A DNA stretch of 64,000 nt from Nocardiopsis coralli. Lineage in GTDB: Bacteria > Actinomycetota > Actinomycetes > Streptosporangiales > Streptosporangiaceae. Made by a program: the position numbers and the translations under genes. The stretch is taken from assembly GCF_014892575.1 (NCBI RefSeq), contig NZ_JADBGI010000020.1, positions 42,641-106,640 on the forward strand, given 5' to 3'. Shown one piece after another: positions 51,095-59,994 of this stretch; position 1 is the first letter of the stretch, and each line of letters opens with the position of its first letter. A model generated the notes under the pieces. It was not told the DNA's origin, did not search any database, and saw only the letters and a program-made list of their open reading frames with translations.

Positions 51095-51502
51095 TCAGAA
51101 CTGCCAGGGTTCCCTGGGGCTTCCGGCGCGGACGATCTCGTTGCCGAAGGGCGCCAGGGCGACCGGGATCATCTTCAGGGAGGCCCAGGCCAAGGGCAGA
51201 CCGATGATGGTCACCGCCAGTCCGAGGGCGGTGGCGATGTGGCCGATGGTCAGCCACCAGCCGGCGACGATCACCCAGATGACGTTGCCTACGGTGCTCA
51301 CGCCGCTGCTGCTCTGCCGGCGCACGAGGTCGCGACCGAAGGGCCAGATGGCGTAGCTGGCCATGCGGAAGGACGCGACGCCGAAGGGGATCGTCACGAT
51401 GAGCAGGCAGCAGATGATGCCGGCGATGACGTATCCGACGGCCAGCCAGAAGCCGGCGACGAAGATCCAGATGATGTTGAGGATGAGCCTCAGGAGGGCC
51501 AC
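51095..51502 (-). CDS. YccF domain-containing membrane protein
   Basis: A 135-aa protein with two YccF (DUF307) repeats. Each holds a hydrophobic pair: 'LILNIIWIFVAGFWLAVGYV' with 'IPFGVASFRMA', and 'VGNVIWVIVAGWWLTIGHI' with 'LPLAWASLKMI'. About four TM segments in all. The GTG at 51502 has AAGGAGA about 11 bases upstream. Function of the family is unknown (inner membrane). Confidence 0.9.
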   Translation of the reverse strand: MALLRLILNIIWIFVAGFWLAVGYVIAGIICCLLIVTIPFGVASFRMASYAIWPFGRDLVRRQSSSGVSTVGNVIWVIVAGWWLTIGHIATALGLAVTIIGLPLAWASLKMIPVALAPFGNEIVRAGSPREPWQF

Positions 51503-52204
51503 GGTGTCTCGTTCTCCTTGTTCGGGTCCCCGCACTGGGAGCGGGTGCGGCGGGGGACCTTCGGAGGGTGCCGCACTCGTGTGTTTCTACCGTGTGTGAC
51601 GCGGTGGTGCCACGGCCTGTTCCGGCCGGTGGCCCTGGGCCTTCCCCTAGGGGTCAGGGGTCCCCTCCGGCCTTAGCACACCCGCGGCAGTGGTCGCCCA
51701 GAGTGAGGACATACGGGCATACCCAAACTTGACCGCGTGTTGGGACCGCAATGTGATCGGCGCATCAGGAAGCGGCCCTAGGCAGCCGGGACATCGCACC
51801 ATACGATGTGCTGTGTCCTTCGCAAGGGACCCACTCCTGCGATAAAGGACGAACTCGGACAAACAACCAGAGATCAGCCGTGAGGCGTCAGGTTTCGGTA
51901 ACGGTTGAACGAGTAATTTCCCTACCCCCCGTGCATGAGCGGGAGTGGGGATGGCATGATTACGTACCGGCCCGGACGGAGGCCCGTCACCGCCTCCGCC
52001 GCCGTTCGCGTGAGAGCACTCCGCCCTTCGGATTCACTGCCGCTCAGGTCTGTGCTTCTCGTGGTCTCAGCCACACCGGGGAACATCGTTCGCATCGCCC
52101 GGCGTTTGCGTCCTGGCGAGTGTCTCGCGCCGCATGACCGACTTTTTCGGTGACTGAAGCTTTTCCGACAGCTTACTAGTGATTTCAGTAGAGGTGGTTC
52201 AAGC
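51503..52204. other. Long leader/regulatory region upstream of the Wbl gene
   Basis: 702 bp without a supported gene. It must hold the YccF promoter (minus) and the Wbl promoter (plus). It is less G/C-rich from 51680 to 51960 and contains an inverted repeat at 51791-51809 and a direct A/T-rich stretch around 51905-51920 (TTGAAC at 51905). GAGGTG eight bases before 52205 is the Wbl RBS. Several short frames lack codon bias. Confidence 0.5.
51791..51809. promoter_or_regulatory. Inverted repeat in the Wbl upstream region
   Basis: ACATCG (51791-51796) and CGATGT (51804-51809) are perfect 6-bp arms around a 7-bp spacer. It could be a dimer site for the Wbl or YccF promoter. Confidence 0.3.
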
Positions 52205-52504
52205 ATGTCTCAGGTACGTCGGCAGGCCGCGCTGCGCCCCCGCCCGAGCTGGGGGTGGCAGGATGCCGCCGCGTGCCGGGGCGAGGACCTTGTGCTCTTC
52301 TTCGGACCCGACGGCGAACGCCAGCCCGAGCGGGAGATCCGAGAGCGCAAGGCCAAGGAGATCTGTGCGGCCTGCCCGGTTCGGACCGACTGCCTGGACT
52401 ATGCGATCTCGCGTCCGGAGAAGTACGGAACCTGGGGCGGCCTCAACGAGGACGAGCGCGCTTCCGAGCGCCGCCGCCGTATGCGTCGCGCCAACGCTGC
52501 CTAG
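52205..52504 (+). CDS. WhiB-like iron-sulfur transcription factor (Wbl)
   Basis: A 99-aa Wbl protein. The four cluster Cys are C24, C54, C57 and C63 (C-x29-C-x2-C-x5-C), followed by the turn 'GTWGG' at 75-79 and a basic C-terminal tail ('RRRRMRRA'). Wbl proteins bind a [4Fe-4S] cluster and region 4 of the primary sigma factor to redirect transcription in development, redox or antibiotic response. There is no AT-hook, so it is not WhiB7/WblC. The exact Wbl class is undecided. Strong RBS and a strong terminator mark a monocistronic unit. Confidence 0.94.
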   Translation: MSQVRRQAALRPRPSWGWQDAAACRGEDLVLFFGPDGERQPEREIRERKAKEICAACPVRTDCLDYAISRPEKYGTWGGLNEDERASERRRRMRRANAA

Positions 52505-52551
52505 CGAACCCCCGGCAGACACAGAACTCCCCGGTGGCCCCGGCCCCGAAT

Positions 52552-52599
52552 GAACCCGCGGCGCCCCTGACGTCTCCACGTCGGCGGCGCCGCGGGTTC
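52552..52599 (+). terminator. Terminator of the Wbl gene
   Basis: A perfect 14-bp stem (52552-52565 with 52586-52599), loop of 20 nt with an inner ACGT/ACGT pairing, followed by TTTC. It lies 48 bp past the Wbl stop and is also positioned to act on the convergent gene at 52627. Confidence 0.82.
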
Positions 52600-52626
52600 T
52601 TTCATGCCTTCTTCGCAAAAGGGATC

Positions 52627-53916
52627 TCAGGACAGGTGGCGCTCGAACCAGGCCACCGACTCCGAGGCCACCCGGCGCCAGTCCCACGCGCCCCGCAGCA
52701 CGTCGTCGGTTCCGGTCAGCACCTCGAGGCCGCTGGGGCCGCCCAACCGGCCCCGCGCCCACTCCCCGATCTCGCGCACGAACGAGTCGCGGCTCTCCAA
52801 CAGCACCAGGACGGGCGCGCGCACCCTGCCCAGGCTCTCCTCCGCGCGGTCGATGCGCCCGCCGTGCACCACGACCGCGCCCACGTCCTCGGGCCTCTCG
52901 GCGGCGGTGACCAGCGCGACCGGAGCCGCCGAACCCGAACCCAGCACCCCGAGGGGGCCCTCGGCCGCGTCGGTGGAACGGCGCAGCCAGGTCACCGCGT
53001 CACCGAGCCGCTCGCCCAGGGGACCGGCGTCGGCGCCCCCGTCGGCGCGTTCTTCGGCGGTCAACAGGTCCAGGGAGAGTGTCGCGTACCCCGCCCGGCG
53101 CAGGAACGCGGCCACCCCCTTCCAGCGGGGGTCGGCGCCGTCTTCCCCCAGGGCCATGACCACGGCCCCGCGCAACGGTGTCGGGACGATGAGCTCCCCG
53201 TCCAGGTGGACCTGGCCGGCGCGGACGCGCACACCGCGGACCGATTCCTGTCCGCCGCGCACGCGGGCGCGCTCGTCGAGGATCGCGCTCACGTGGCCGT
53301 CGGTGAGCGCGCCGAACTCGCGGTACCAGTCCCCGACCGCACGGAAGTTGTCCGGAACGCTCAGCACGACGAGTTCGTCGACCTCCGGGCGCAGCACCTC
53401 CACCGCCTCGGGCGAGGCCACCGGGACCGCGAGCACCAGCCGTGACGGGGCCTGGGCGCGGAGCATGCGCAGGGCCGCGCGTGCGGTGACACCGGTGTCC
53501 GCGCCGTCGTCGACGACCACGCAGTCACGCCCGGCCACCGACGGGAGCGGGCGCTCGCCCCGGTAGAGGTCGCTGGTGCGGGCGAGCTCGGTGCGTTCGT
53601 CCTCGACGGCGTTTTCCAAAGCCCGGCGGGGCAGGCGCAGGCGGGCCAGGGCGCGGTCGTCGTAGAAGACGTGGCCGTCCTCGGAGACCGCGCCGGCGGC
53701 GGTGCCGGGTTCGCCGGGCACGTCGACCCTGCGGACCAGGAGCACGTCGAAGTCGAGGTCGAGCGCGTGGGCGACCTCCGCACCGACGGGGACGCCTCCC
53801 CTGGGCAGTGCCAGGACCACGGGATCGTCCACGACCAGGGGCCGCACCCGCTCGGCGAGGCGGTCGCCGGCCTGGGTCCGGTCGGTGAAGGGCAGTGAGA
53901 CGGGTACCGGGTTCAT
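52627..53916 (-). CDS. Phosphoribosyltransferase fused to dienelactone-hydrolase-like domain
   Basis: A 429-aa two-domain protein. Residues about 1-215 form a type I phosphoribosyltransferase with 'VLALPRGGVPVGAEVA' and the PRPP loop 'CVVVDDGADTGVTARAAL'. Residues about 230-429 form an alpha/beta-hydrolase (dienelactone-hydrolase-like) with 'GVLGSGSAAPVALV' at the nucleophile elbow, where Gly-Ser-Gly-Ser replaces the usual G-x-S/C-x-G. Such fusions are known in actinobacteria; the function is unknown. The ATG at 53916 has GGAGG. Convergent with the Wbl gene. Confidence 0.87.
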   Translation of the reverse strand: MNPVPVSLPFTDRTQAGDRLAERVRPLVVDDPVVLALPRGGVPVGAEVAHALDLDFDVLLVRRVDVPGEPGTAAGAVSEDGHVFYDDRALARLRLPRRALENAVEDERTELARTSDLYRGERPLPSVAGRDCVVVDDGADTGVTARAALRMLRAQAPSRLVLAVPVASPEAVEVLRPEVDELVVLSVPDNFRAVGDWYREFGALTDGHVSAILDERARVRGGQESVRGVRVRAGQVHLDGELIVPTPLRGAVVMALGEDGADPRWKGVAAFLRRAGYATLSLDLLTAEERADGGADAGPLGERLGDAVTWLRRSTDAAEGPLGVLGSGSAAPVALVTAAERPEDVGAVVVHGGRIDRAEESLGRVRAPVLVLLESRDSFVREIGEWARGRLGGPSGLEVLTGTDDVLRGAWDWRRVASESVAWFERHLS

Positions 53917-54013
53917 GTCCACCTCCGGCGCCTGCGACGGGCGGGCACCGCTCCTCTCGTCGGCGCTGGGGCCGCTGGAAAAGTGGTACGGGCATACCCC
54001 CGCGGACGCGCCT

Positions 54014-54595
54014 TCACAACCCCGGGCCGTGGAAAGTTCCGGGCGGGGCGGCGTGGCGCAGAACGCCCATCAGGAGGGCGTCGTGGCGGCGTCCCTCCCA
54101 CAGCAGCGCATCGCGCAGGCGCCCCTCCACGACGAACCCGCAGGAGCGGTACACCGCGATCGCCCGCATGTTGAAGGCGTACACGTGCAGCCAGACGCGG
54201 TGCAGGCCCACCCGCTCGAAGGCGTGCTCCAGGACGAGTTCGGTGGCCTCGCGCCCCAGTCCCTGCCCGGTGAACTCGATGGCCGAGAGTGCGATGCGGT
54301 AGCCGGCGCTCTCGTTCTCGGGTTCGACGGCGTACAGGGAGAGGTCACCGAGGTAGCGGCCGTCCTTGGCCGAGGTGATGGCCAGGTCGAGGCGTTCGTG
54401 GTCCTCGGCGCGGCTCGCGCACCAGGACTGGGCCTGTGCGTAGCTGCGGTGGCGATGGGTCCCGGTCAGGCGGCGGATCTCGGCGTCGAGGCCGGACGCG
54501 AAGTAGTCCTCGGCGTGTTCGGGGGCGAGGGGGACCAGGCGCACGTTCTTGCCGACGAGGGTGGGCGTGTCACGCAGCGCGCTCGTGTTGATCAT
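54014..54595 (-). CDS. GNAT acetyltransferase (RimJ/RimL-like)
   Basis: A 193-aa GNAT of the ribosomal-protein N-acetyltransferase type. 'VRLVPLAPEHAEDYFA', the acetyl-CoA loop 'FTGQGLGREATELVLEHAFE', 'GLHRVWLHVYAFNMRAIAVY' and 'CGFVVEGRLRDALLWEGRRHD' follow in order. The C-terminal pattern 'YRSCGF-EGRLRDA' is the RimJ/L hallmark. ATG has GGAAGG. It stands alone; substrate unknown. Confidence 0.92.
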   Translation of the reverse strand: MINTSALRDTPTLVGKNVRLVPLAPEHAEDYFASGLDAEIRRLTGTHRHRSYAQAQSWCASRAEDHERLDLAITSAKDGRYLGDLSLYAVEPENESAGYRIALSAIEFTGQGLGREATELVLEHAFERVGLHRVWLHVYAFNMRAIAVYRSCGFVVEGRLRDALLWEGRRHDALLMGVLRHAAPPGTFHGPGL

Positions 54596-54870
54596 GGAAC
54601 CTTCCCGGTGCGACCGGCCGCTGCGCAAGGCGGGGCCGGCGAGGGGTCTGCGGTCGGGGGCGGGCGCCGCAGGGGTCGGTCGGACGTGACGGGCCGGGGC
54701 AGGGCCCGGAACGGGCGGGGTCAGGGGCTCGAGGGATGTGTGGGTTGCTTTCCTTCCCCACCTCGGCGTCCGGGACTCCACCCACGGGCGATCGATCAAA
54801 GCCGTGGCATCCGGGTGGGGGGAGGGTCTAGGATCCGGCGCGCACCGACACACGCCACTGGAGGCGCCGC

Positions 54871-56067
54871 GTGACCCGCATCCCCATCCCCGCCACCGCT
54901 CCCCCGGAGGCAAGAAGGGCCCGCCTGGCGGTCTCGTCCCTCTTCTTCATCAACGGGTTCACCTACACCAACGTGGTGCCCTGGCTACCCGTGATCAAGG
55001 ACCGCCTGGGGTTGGGCAACGCCGAGCTGGGGCTGGCGATCGCGGCCATGCCCACGGGGGCGATCCTGACGGGGATGCTCGCCGGCCCCCTCATCCACCG
55101 GTTCGGGAGCGGGCGCACGGCGGTGGGCAGCAGCCTGCTGTCGTTGGGAGCGCTTCCCGTCGTGGCGCTGGCGCAGGAGTGGTGGATGCTCGCCACGACC
55201 CTGTTCTTCCTCGGGTGCGCCGACGCCTGGACGGACTCGGCCCAGAACGCACACGGGTTGCGGGTGCAGCTGAGGTACCGGCGCAGCATCATCAACACCT
55301 TCCACGCCGTGTGGAGCCTGGCCGCGGTCGGCGGCGGGCTTCTGGGCGCGGCGATGGCGGGGTCGGGCACCCCGATCCTGCTGCACCTGGGCGGGGTCTC
55401 GGTCGTGCTGCTCGCGGTGAACGTCGTGGTGAGCCGGATGCTTCTGCCCGGGCCCGAGGACAGTGAGCGCTCCGAGGGCACCGACGGCAACGGCGGGCGC
55501 GGGGCACGGCCCGGCGTGCGCACCCTGGTGCTGTTGGCGGCGCTGGGGCTGCTGTTGATGTTCGCGAGCGGGATCGAGGACTCGGCCGCCTCGTGGGGCG
55601 CGGTCTACCTGACCTCGGAACTGTCGGCGTCGCTGTTCGTCGCCGCGCTGCCGTTCGTGGCGTGCCAGGCGATGATGACGATCGGGCGGCTGCTCGGCGA
55701 CCGGGTCACGGACCGGTTCGGGGCGGTGGCCGTGGGCCGCGCCGGCGGGCTGTTGGCAGCGGGCGGCATGGGGCTGGCCCTGGTGCTGTCCCACCCGGTG
55801 GCCGCGGTCGTGGGTTTCGGGATCATGGGCCTGGGCGTGGCCACGCTCTTCCCACTCACCTTGGCGGCGGCCGGGAACGTGCCCGGGGTGCGCGCCGGGG
55901 ACGGGGTCACGATCGTGGGCTGGTTGGGGCGCGCGGGCTTCCTCGCCTTCCCTCCGGCCGTGGGTGTGCTCGCCGACGCGACGTCGCTGGGCCAGGCGCT
56001 CTGGCTGATCTCCGCCGCGGGGGCCGCGGCGTTCCTGTTGGCGGGGGCGCTGCGCCCGCGCGGCTGA
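54871..56067 (+). CDS. MFS transporter (YbjJ-like)
   Basis: A 398-aa major facilitator with about 12 TM segments. The N-terminus 'FFINGFTYTNVVPWLPVIKDRLGL' and 'GPLIHRFGSGRTAVGSSLL' (motif A) match the YbjJ/FucP-distant group; 'ESAASWGAVYL'-like 'IEDSAASWGAVYLTSEL' marks the TM7 loop. The GTG start has GGAGG seven bases upstream. Substrate unknown. Confidence 0.9.
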   Translation: MTRIPIPATAPPEARRARLAVSSLFFINGFTYTNVVPWLPVIKDRLGLGNAELGLAIAAMPTGAILTGMLAGPLIHRFGSGRTAVGSSLLSLGALPVVALAQEWWMLATTLFFLGCADAWTDSAQNAHGLRVQLRYRRSIINTFHAVWSLAAVGGGLLGAAMAGSGTPILLHLGGVSVVLLAVNVVVSRMLLPGPEDSERSEGTDGNGGRGARPGVRTLVLLAALGLLLMFASGIEDSAASWGAVYLTSELSASLFVAALPFVACQAMMTIGRLLGDRVTDRFGAVAVGRAGGLLAAGGMGLALVLSHPVAAVVGFGIMGLGVATLFPLTLAAAGNVPGVRAGDGVTIVGWLGRAGFLAFPPAVGVLADATSLGQALWLISAAGAAAFLLAGALRPRG

Positions 56068-56079
56068 CCGCCCGTGCGG

Positions 56080-56094
56080 CCGGGCTCCGCCCGG
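56080..56094. terminator. Hairpin between convergent MFS and LAxTG-protein genes
   Basis: CCGGGC/GCCCGG stem with TCC loop, 13 bp after the MFS stop. A second G/C-rich pairing region follows up to 56130. Modest evidence. Confidence 0.4.
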
Positions 56095-56176
56095 ACACGG
56101 GACGGGCCCCCGACCGCGAACGGCCGGAGGCCCGTGAGACACCGTGCACCGCGGGCGCACGGGTCCACCGTGGGTG

Positions 56177-57007
56177 TTACTCCACGGGCGCCGGACGGCG
56201 GGAGCCGGCCCACAGGGCCAGCGCACCGATACCCGTCACGACAGCACCGCCGAGAACGAAGCCCTGCATGTCGGCGCCGGTGGCAGCGAGTTCCTCGCCG
56301 CCCTCGTCACCGTCGTCGCCGGACTCGTCGCCGCCGGTGTCCTCGCCGCCGCCCTCGGCCGGGGCCTCGGGCGCCGGGCCGGGAGCACCCGGCACCTGGA
56401 TGTCGTCGCCGGGCGGCTCCTCACCCGGGGGCTCCTCGCCGGGCGGCGGGTCCTCGGGGTCACCCGGCTCCTCCGGGTCCTCGGGGTCCTCAGGATCCTC
56501 GGGGTCTTCCGGGTCCTCAGGATCCTCGGGGTCCTCCGGGTCTTCCGGGTCCTCGGGGTCCTCAGGATCCCCGGGGTCACCCGGGTCCTCACCGGGCGGG
56601 TCCTCGGGCGGGAACTCCGGGTCCTCAGGCTCCTCCGGCGGGAACTCGGGGTCCTCCGGCGGGTCCTCACCCGGGGGCTCCTCCGGCGGGAACTCGGGGT
56701 CCTCGGGGACCTCGGGCTCCTCGGGAACCTCCGGCTCCTCCGGCTCGGGGAAGAGCGGGGGGAGATCCAGGTCGAGCTCCACGGCCGGGAGGGACACGGG
56801 GTCCTCCTCGACCGGGACCTCCGGAAGGAGGCCTTCCGACTCCTGCTGCTCCTGCTCCTCCTCCGGCGCCACAGGGGCGTCGGGGGCGGCCTCAGGCGCC
56901 TCAGGGGCGTTCTCGTCCACCACGTCGGCGAAGGCCGGGCTGACGGAGAAACCCGCCATGAACAGGCCTGCCGCCGTCACGGTCAACACGCGCTTCTTCG
57001 GAGACAT
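56177..57007 (-). CDS. Secreted Pro/Glu/Asp-rich protein with LAxTG sortase signal
   Basis: 276 aa. The signal peptide (1-27, cleavage near AFA-D) is followed by an extremely acidic, Pro-rich stalk. An uninterrupted Pro-Glu-Asp tandem lies at about residues 148-178. A sortase sorting signal ends the protein: 'LAATG' at 240-244, hydrophobic span 248-267, then 'SRRPAPVE'. LAxTG is the recognition motif of class E sortases of actinobacteria, so the protein is probably attached to peptidoglycan as a rigid spacer. ATG follows AAAGGAG. It is 31 bp downstream of the propeller-like gene on the same strand. Confidence 0.86.
   Translation of the reverse strand: MSPKKRVLTVTAAGLFMAGFSVSPAFADVVDENAPEAPEAAPDAPVAPEEEQEQQESEGLLPEVPVEEDPVSLPAVELDLDLPPLFPEPEEPEVPEEPEVPEDPEFPPEEPPGEDPPEDPEFPPEEPEDPEFPPEDPPGEDPGDPGDPEDPEDPEDPEDPEDPEDPEDPEDPEDPEDPEEPGDPEDPPPGEEPPGEEPPGDDIQVPGAPGPAPEAPAEGGGEDTGGDESGDDGDEGGEELAATGADMQGFVLGGAVVTGIGALALWAGSRRPAPVE
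56471..56563 (-). repeat. Pro-Glu-Asp codon tandem repeat
   Basis: About ten near-perfect 9-bp units encoding PED within the stalk of the LAxTG protein, with variation in the third base of each codon (CCC/CCG/CCT, GAG, GAC/GAT). Such tracts expand and contract by slippage, so the copy number is likely to vary between strains. Confidence 0.75.
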
Positions 57008-57037
57008 CCCACTCCTTTCTTTCTCATCGGGGGTGAT

Positions 57038-58465
57038 TCATTGAGGGGGGATGGCATAGAGGTGGTCCTCGTGGACCACGACGGCGTTCTCACCGAGGAG
57101 GCCGGACGGTGCTTGGGCGCCCTCCTCCAGGTCGACCGGCTCACCGCCGGCGTCGACCGCGACGGTGGAACCGGTGAGTTCGCCGTAGACCCGGGGGCCG
57201 GCCGAGACGGTGGGTTCGAAACCGTCCACGACGGCCGAGTCGCCGCTGCCCGGGTTCACCACGACCGGGCCGTAGGCGAGCAGTTCGGAACCGATGGGTC
57301 CGGAGCTGTGCGCGGCGTCCTCGAGGTCGCCCTCGGCGATCTCGGCGCCGCCGACCGACTCGCCGGTCTCGCTGTCGTGGAAGGCCAGGTACTCTCCGTC
57401 TCCGCGCAGCGCCTCCCAGCGGATGATGACGTACTCGCGCAGCGCGGTGACGATGCCGAGCATCTCCCCGGCCTCGTCGGGGCGGCGGGGGTCGACCTCC
57501 TCGGTCTGCCCCTCGAGGTCGACCCAGCTCCACGGGCCGTTGGCGGTCGCGACCAGGACACGGTCGCCGTCGGCCAGCATGGCGCCGCCGCCGTCGGGCA
57601 AATCGACCTCGACGAGCTCGCCGCCGGAGGCCACCAGGCGTTCCTCGTCGGAGCGCACCAGCACCGACCCGCCCACGTACTGGGGCGAGGCCTCGGAGCC
57701 GAGGGGGACGGTCTCGTGCGCGCCGCCGCCGGTGGGCCAGAACAGCAGTTCCTCGGAGGTCTCCAGGACCACGGCCGGTTCACCGTCGTAGACGACGAAA
57801 CGGGGCGCCCCGATGACTTCGGCGCCGCCCACGGGAAGGTCGGCGGCCCATTCCCGGGTCCCGTCGGCCGCCAGGAGGTTGAGCCTCTCGTCGGGGCCCA
57901 CGAACGCGAGCTGCTCGCCGTCGCGGCTGATGCCGGGCAGCGTGCCGGGGGCCAGCGCGTGGTCGAAGACGACGGAGTCGGTGAAGCCGACCGGGGCCGG
58001 GTGTTCCAGGACCGCGTCGTCGCTCTCCTCGGCCTGGGGTGCACCGCCCAGGGGCAACAGCTGCCAGCTGGCGACCCCGACGCCGGCCACGAGGGCGAGG
58101 GCGACCGCCGCCGCTCCGGCGATGATCAGGCCGCGTCCGGTCCGCCCGCCGGAGGGGTCGGTGCCCGGCTGCGGGGGCAGGGGTTCCTCGGTCCCGGGGT
58201 GGTCGGCGGACTGCACGACGCCGTCGGGGGTGGCGACCAGTCTCCAGTAGCCGTTCGCGTCGCGTGCGTCGATGAGCACCGGCAGGCCGATCCTCGCCGC
58301 GTGTTCGGTCGCGGTGTCGAGGGCCGCGCGCCTGGTGTCCTTGGGGACCTGGCCCGTGACGACCTGGCGGTGCCCGTCGATGTGGATCTCGGCGCTGCGT
58401 TCGTCGGGTGCGATGACGATGACGGCGGTGGGCCGGGTCTGCCCCGGACGGGACGCCCGGCTCAT
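57038..58465 (-). CDS. Single-span membrane protein with extracytoplasmic beta-propeller-like domain
   Basis: 475 aa. Cytoplasmic N-terminal domain (about 1-90) with 'IHIDGHRQVVTGQVPKD' and a conserved 'GLPVLIDARDANGYWRLVATPDG'; linker rich in Pro/Gly; one TM at about 115-138; then an extracytoplasmic domain (145-475) made of repeated strand units ('GISRDGEQLAFVGPDERLNLL', 'GEYLAFHDSETGES'), like PQQ/WD-type propellers. The N-terminal domain recalls actinobacterial proteins next to type VII or sortase systems, but I cannot name the family. It probably forms an operon with the LAxTG protein. Confidence 0.75.
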   Translation of the reverse strand: MSRASRPGQTRPTAVIVIAPDERSAEIHIDGHRQVVTGQVPKDTRRAALDTATEHAARIGLPVLIDARDANGYWRLVATPDGVVQSADHPGTEEPLPPQPGTDPSGGRTGRGLIIAGAAAVALALVAGVGVASWQLLPLGGAPQAEESDDAVLEHPAPVGFTDSVVFDHALAPGTLPGISRDGEQLAFVGPDERLNLLAADGTREWAADLPVGGAEVIGAPRFVVYDGEPAVVLETSEELLFWPTGGGAHETVPLGSEASPQYVGGSVLVRSDEERLVASGGELVEVDLPDGGGAMLADGDRVLVATANGPWSWVDLEGQTEEVDPRRPDEAGEMLGIVTALREYVIIRWEALRGDGEYLAFHDSETGESVGGAEIAEGDLEDAAHSSGPIGSELLAYGPVVVNPGSGDSAVVDGFEPTVSAGPRVYGELTGSTVAVDAGGEPVDLEEGAQAPSGLLGENAVVVHEDHLYAIPPQ

Positions 58466-58891
58466 GGTGCCTCCGAAGGCATGGGGAACGTGGACCTGTT
58501 CGTGTACGGCTGACGGGGATCGTCGGTCTGCGCCTCTGCGCGGCCAGGAATCAGGGGGTCACCACACATCGGTGGTGCGAATCGCGGAGTCGACGCACCA
58601 GGCGATCATACTGACGTCGGCTCCTGCCTCTCAGGCCCTTCCCGAACCCGGGAATCGGACAGCAATCATGAAATGTCCGCACGGTTTTCGGCTCTCCCTT
58701 TTCTGACCAGGTAAGACGTCCGCAGAGCCGGATACGCGGGGCCCGCCCCGACCCTGCCGACGCTGGTGTGGACACGCTCGGACCGCAATTGGTTCACAAC
58801 CAAAATGGCCGGATCCGGCCACGCGGCGCCCCCTGGGCCCCGCCGGGGACCACCCGTCCCGCCCCGAGGCCCCCTACGGGGCCGTACGTGC
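58466..58891. other. Intergenic region between the propeller-like gene and YihY gene
   Basis: 426 bp. A minus-10-like TATGAT (minus strand, 58605-58610) is a good candidate for the propeller-LAxTG operon promoter, though the minus-35 is weak. A short stem GGCCCC/GGGGCC at 58868-58883 probably ends the YihY transcript. No gene is supported. Confidence 0.45.
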
Positions 58892-59902
58892 TCAAGGTGA
58901 CCGGTGTTCCCCGAAGACCTCGATGACCGCCTGTTCCCTGCGACGGGCCAGGCGGTCGGCGCGTTCGAAGCCCCGGTTGGCGATTTCGGCCCGGGCCGCG
59001 GCGGTGCGCACGGTGGGCCACATCGCGTCGATCTCGGAGTTGAGGCACGAACCGGCCAGCACCGCGAACGCCATGACGAACAGCCACGCCAGGATCGCGA
59101 TGGGCGCGGCCAGGGATCCGTAGATGTTCACCTGCCCCAGGGAGGCGTCCAGGTAGGCGCGCAGGGCGGCCGACCCCAGCATGAGCACGACCGTGGCCAG
59201 CAGGGCCCCCGGCAGGTGACGTCGCAGGGGTGTGCGCACCGGGACGCTGAGCACGTAGAGGAAGGTGACCCCGGCCGTGGCCAGCAGCGCGACCGTCGGC
59301 CAGTAGAACAGGCGCAGGCGCCCGGCCATGAACGGCAACAGGTCCTGGATCAGGTTGGGTCCGGCCACCAGGATCGGCAGCACCAGCAGGGCGAAGACGA
59401 GCCCGCCCAGATAGGCGACGAACGCGAGCAGGCGCTGGGCCAGCCAGCCGCGGAGTTCGTCGAGGCCGTAGGAGATCGTGATGGAGCGGATGAAGACGTT
59501 CATCGCGCGCGAGCCCGACCAGAGCGAGATCAGGAACGTCACCGAGAGCAGCCCGCCCTGGAACCCGCCGAGGAAGTCGTCGACGAGCGGCTCGACGACC
59601 TCGGTGACCGTCTCCGGGGTCAGCACCCGGGCCGTGAGGTCCAGGATCCACACCCGGATCTCCTCGACGGTGTCGCGGCCCACGACCGCGGACAGCGAGG
59701 CGATCGCGCCCACCAGGCACAGCAGCAGGGCCGGCAGGGAGATGAGCGTGAAGAAGGCCGACTCGGCCGCCAGCCCGATGATGCGGTTGCGGGCCATGGA
59801 ACGGATCGTGCGCACGGCGAGCAACCCCGCGCCGTCGAGCCGCGGGTGCCGGTGCTGCCATGCGAACCACCAGCGCCACAGGCCTTCCCAGAATCCCTCC
59901 AC
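58892..59902 (-). CDS. YihY/BrkB family membrane protein
   Basis: 336 aa. Six TM segments at about 30-290 with the family signature 'RIIGLAAESAFFTLISLPALLL' and 'NIYGSLAAPIAILAWLFVMAFAVLAGSCLNSEID'. The cytoplasmic C-terminus is basic. The GTG at 59902 is chosen from the family N-terminus; the RBS is weak. Function of the family is unclear (formerly annotated RNase BN). Confidence 0.88.
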   Translation of the reverse strand: MEGFWEGLWRWWFAWQHRHPRLDGAGLLAVRTIRSMARNRIIGLAAESAFFTLISLPALLLCLVGAIASLSAVVGRDTVEEIRVWILDLTARVLTPETVTEVVEPLVDDFLGGFQGGLLSVTFLISLWSGSRAMNVFIRSITISYGLDELRGWLAQRLLAFVAYLGGLVFALLVLPILVAGPNLIQDLLPFMAGRLRLFYWPTVALLATAGVTFLYVLSVPVRTPLRRHLPGALLATVVLMLGSAALRAYLDASLGQVNIYGSLAAPIAILAWLFVMAFAVLAGSCLNSEIDAMWPTVRTAAARAEIANRGFERADRLARRREQAVIEVFGEHRSP

Positions 59903-59994
59903 GGGGAAAACGGTAACCCCCAGCCGACGTGCGGGGCGGGGCGGGCGACACAGCGGGGTGATGTGACTCACGCGCGCGGGGAGGCGGCCACATC

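Noticed and set aside
51841..51960. Possible riboswitch (ydaO-like) upstream of the Wbl gene
   Set aside because: I could not match conserved core segments or build paired stems; only an inverted repeat is supported.
56440..56760. Possible CRISPR-like or minisatellite array
   Set aside because: Units are short (9 bp), without unique spacers, and lie in frame within a protein as Pro-Glu-Asp codons.
56144..58513. 789-codon plus-strand frame
   Set aside because: Antisense to the PED-repeat and propeller-like genes, which have signal peptide, sorting signal and TM segment in the proper places.
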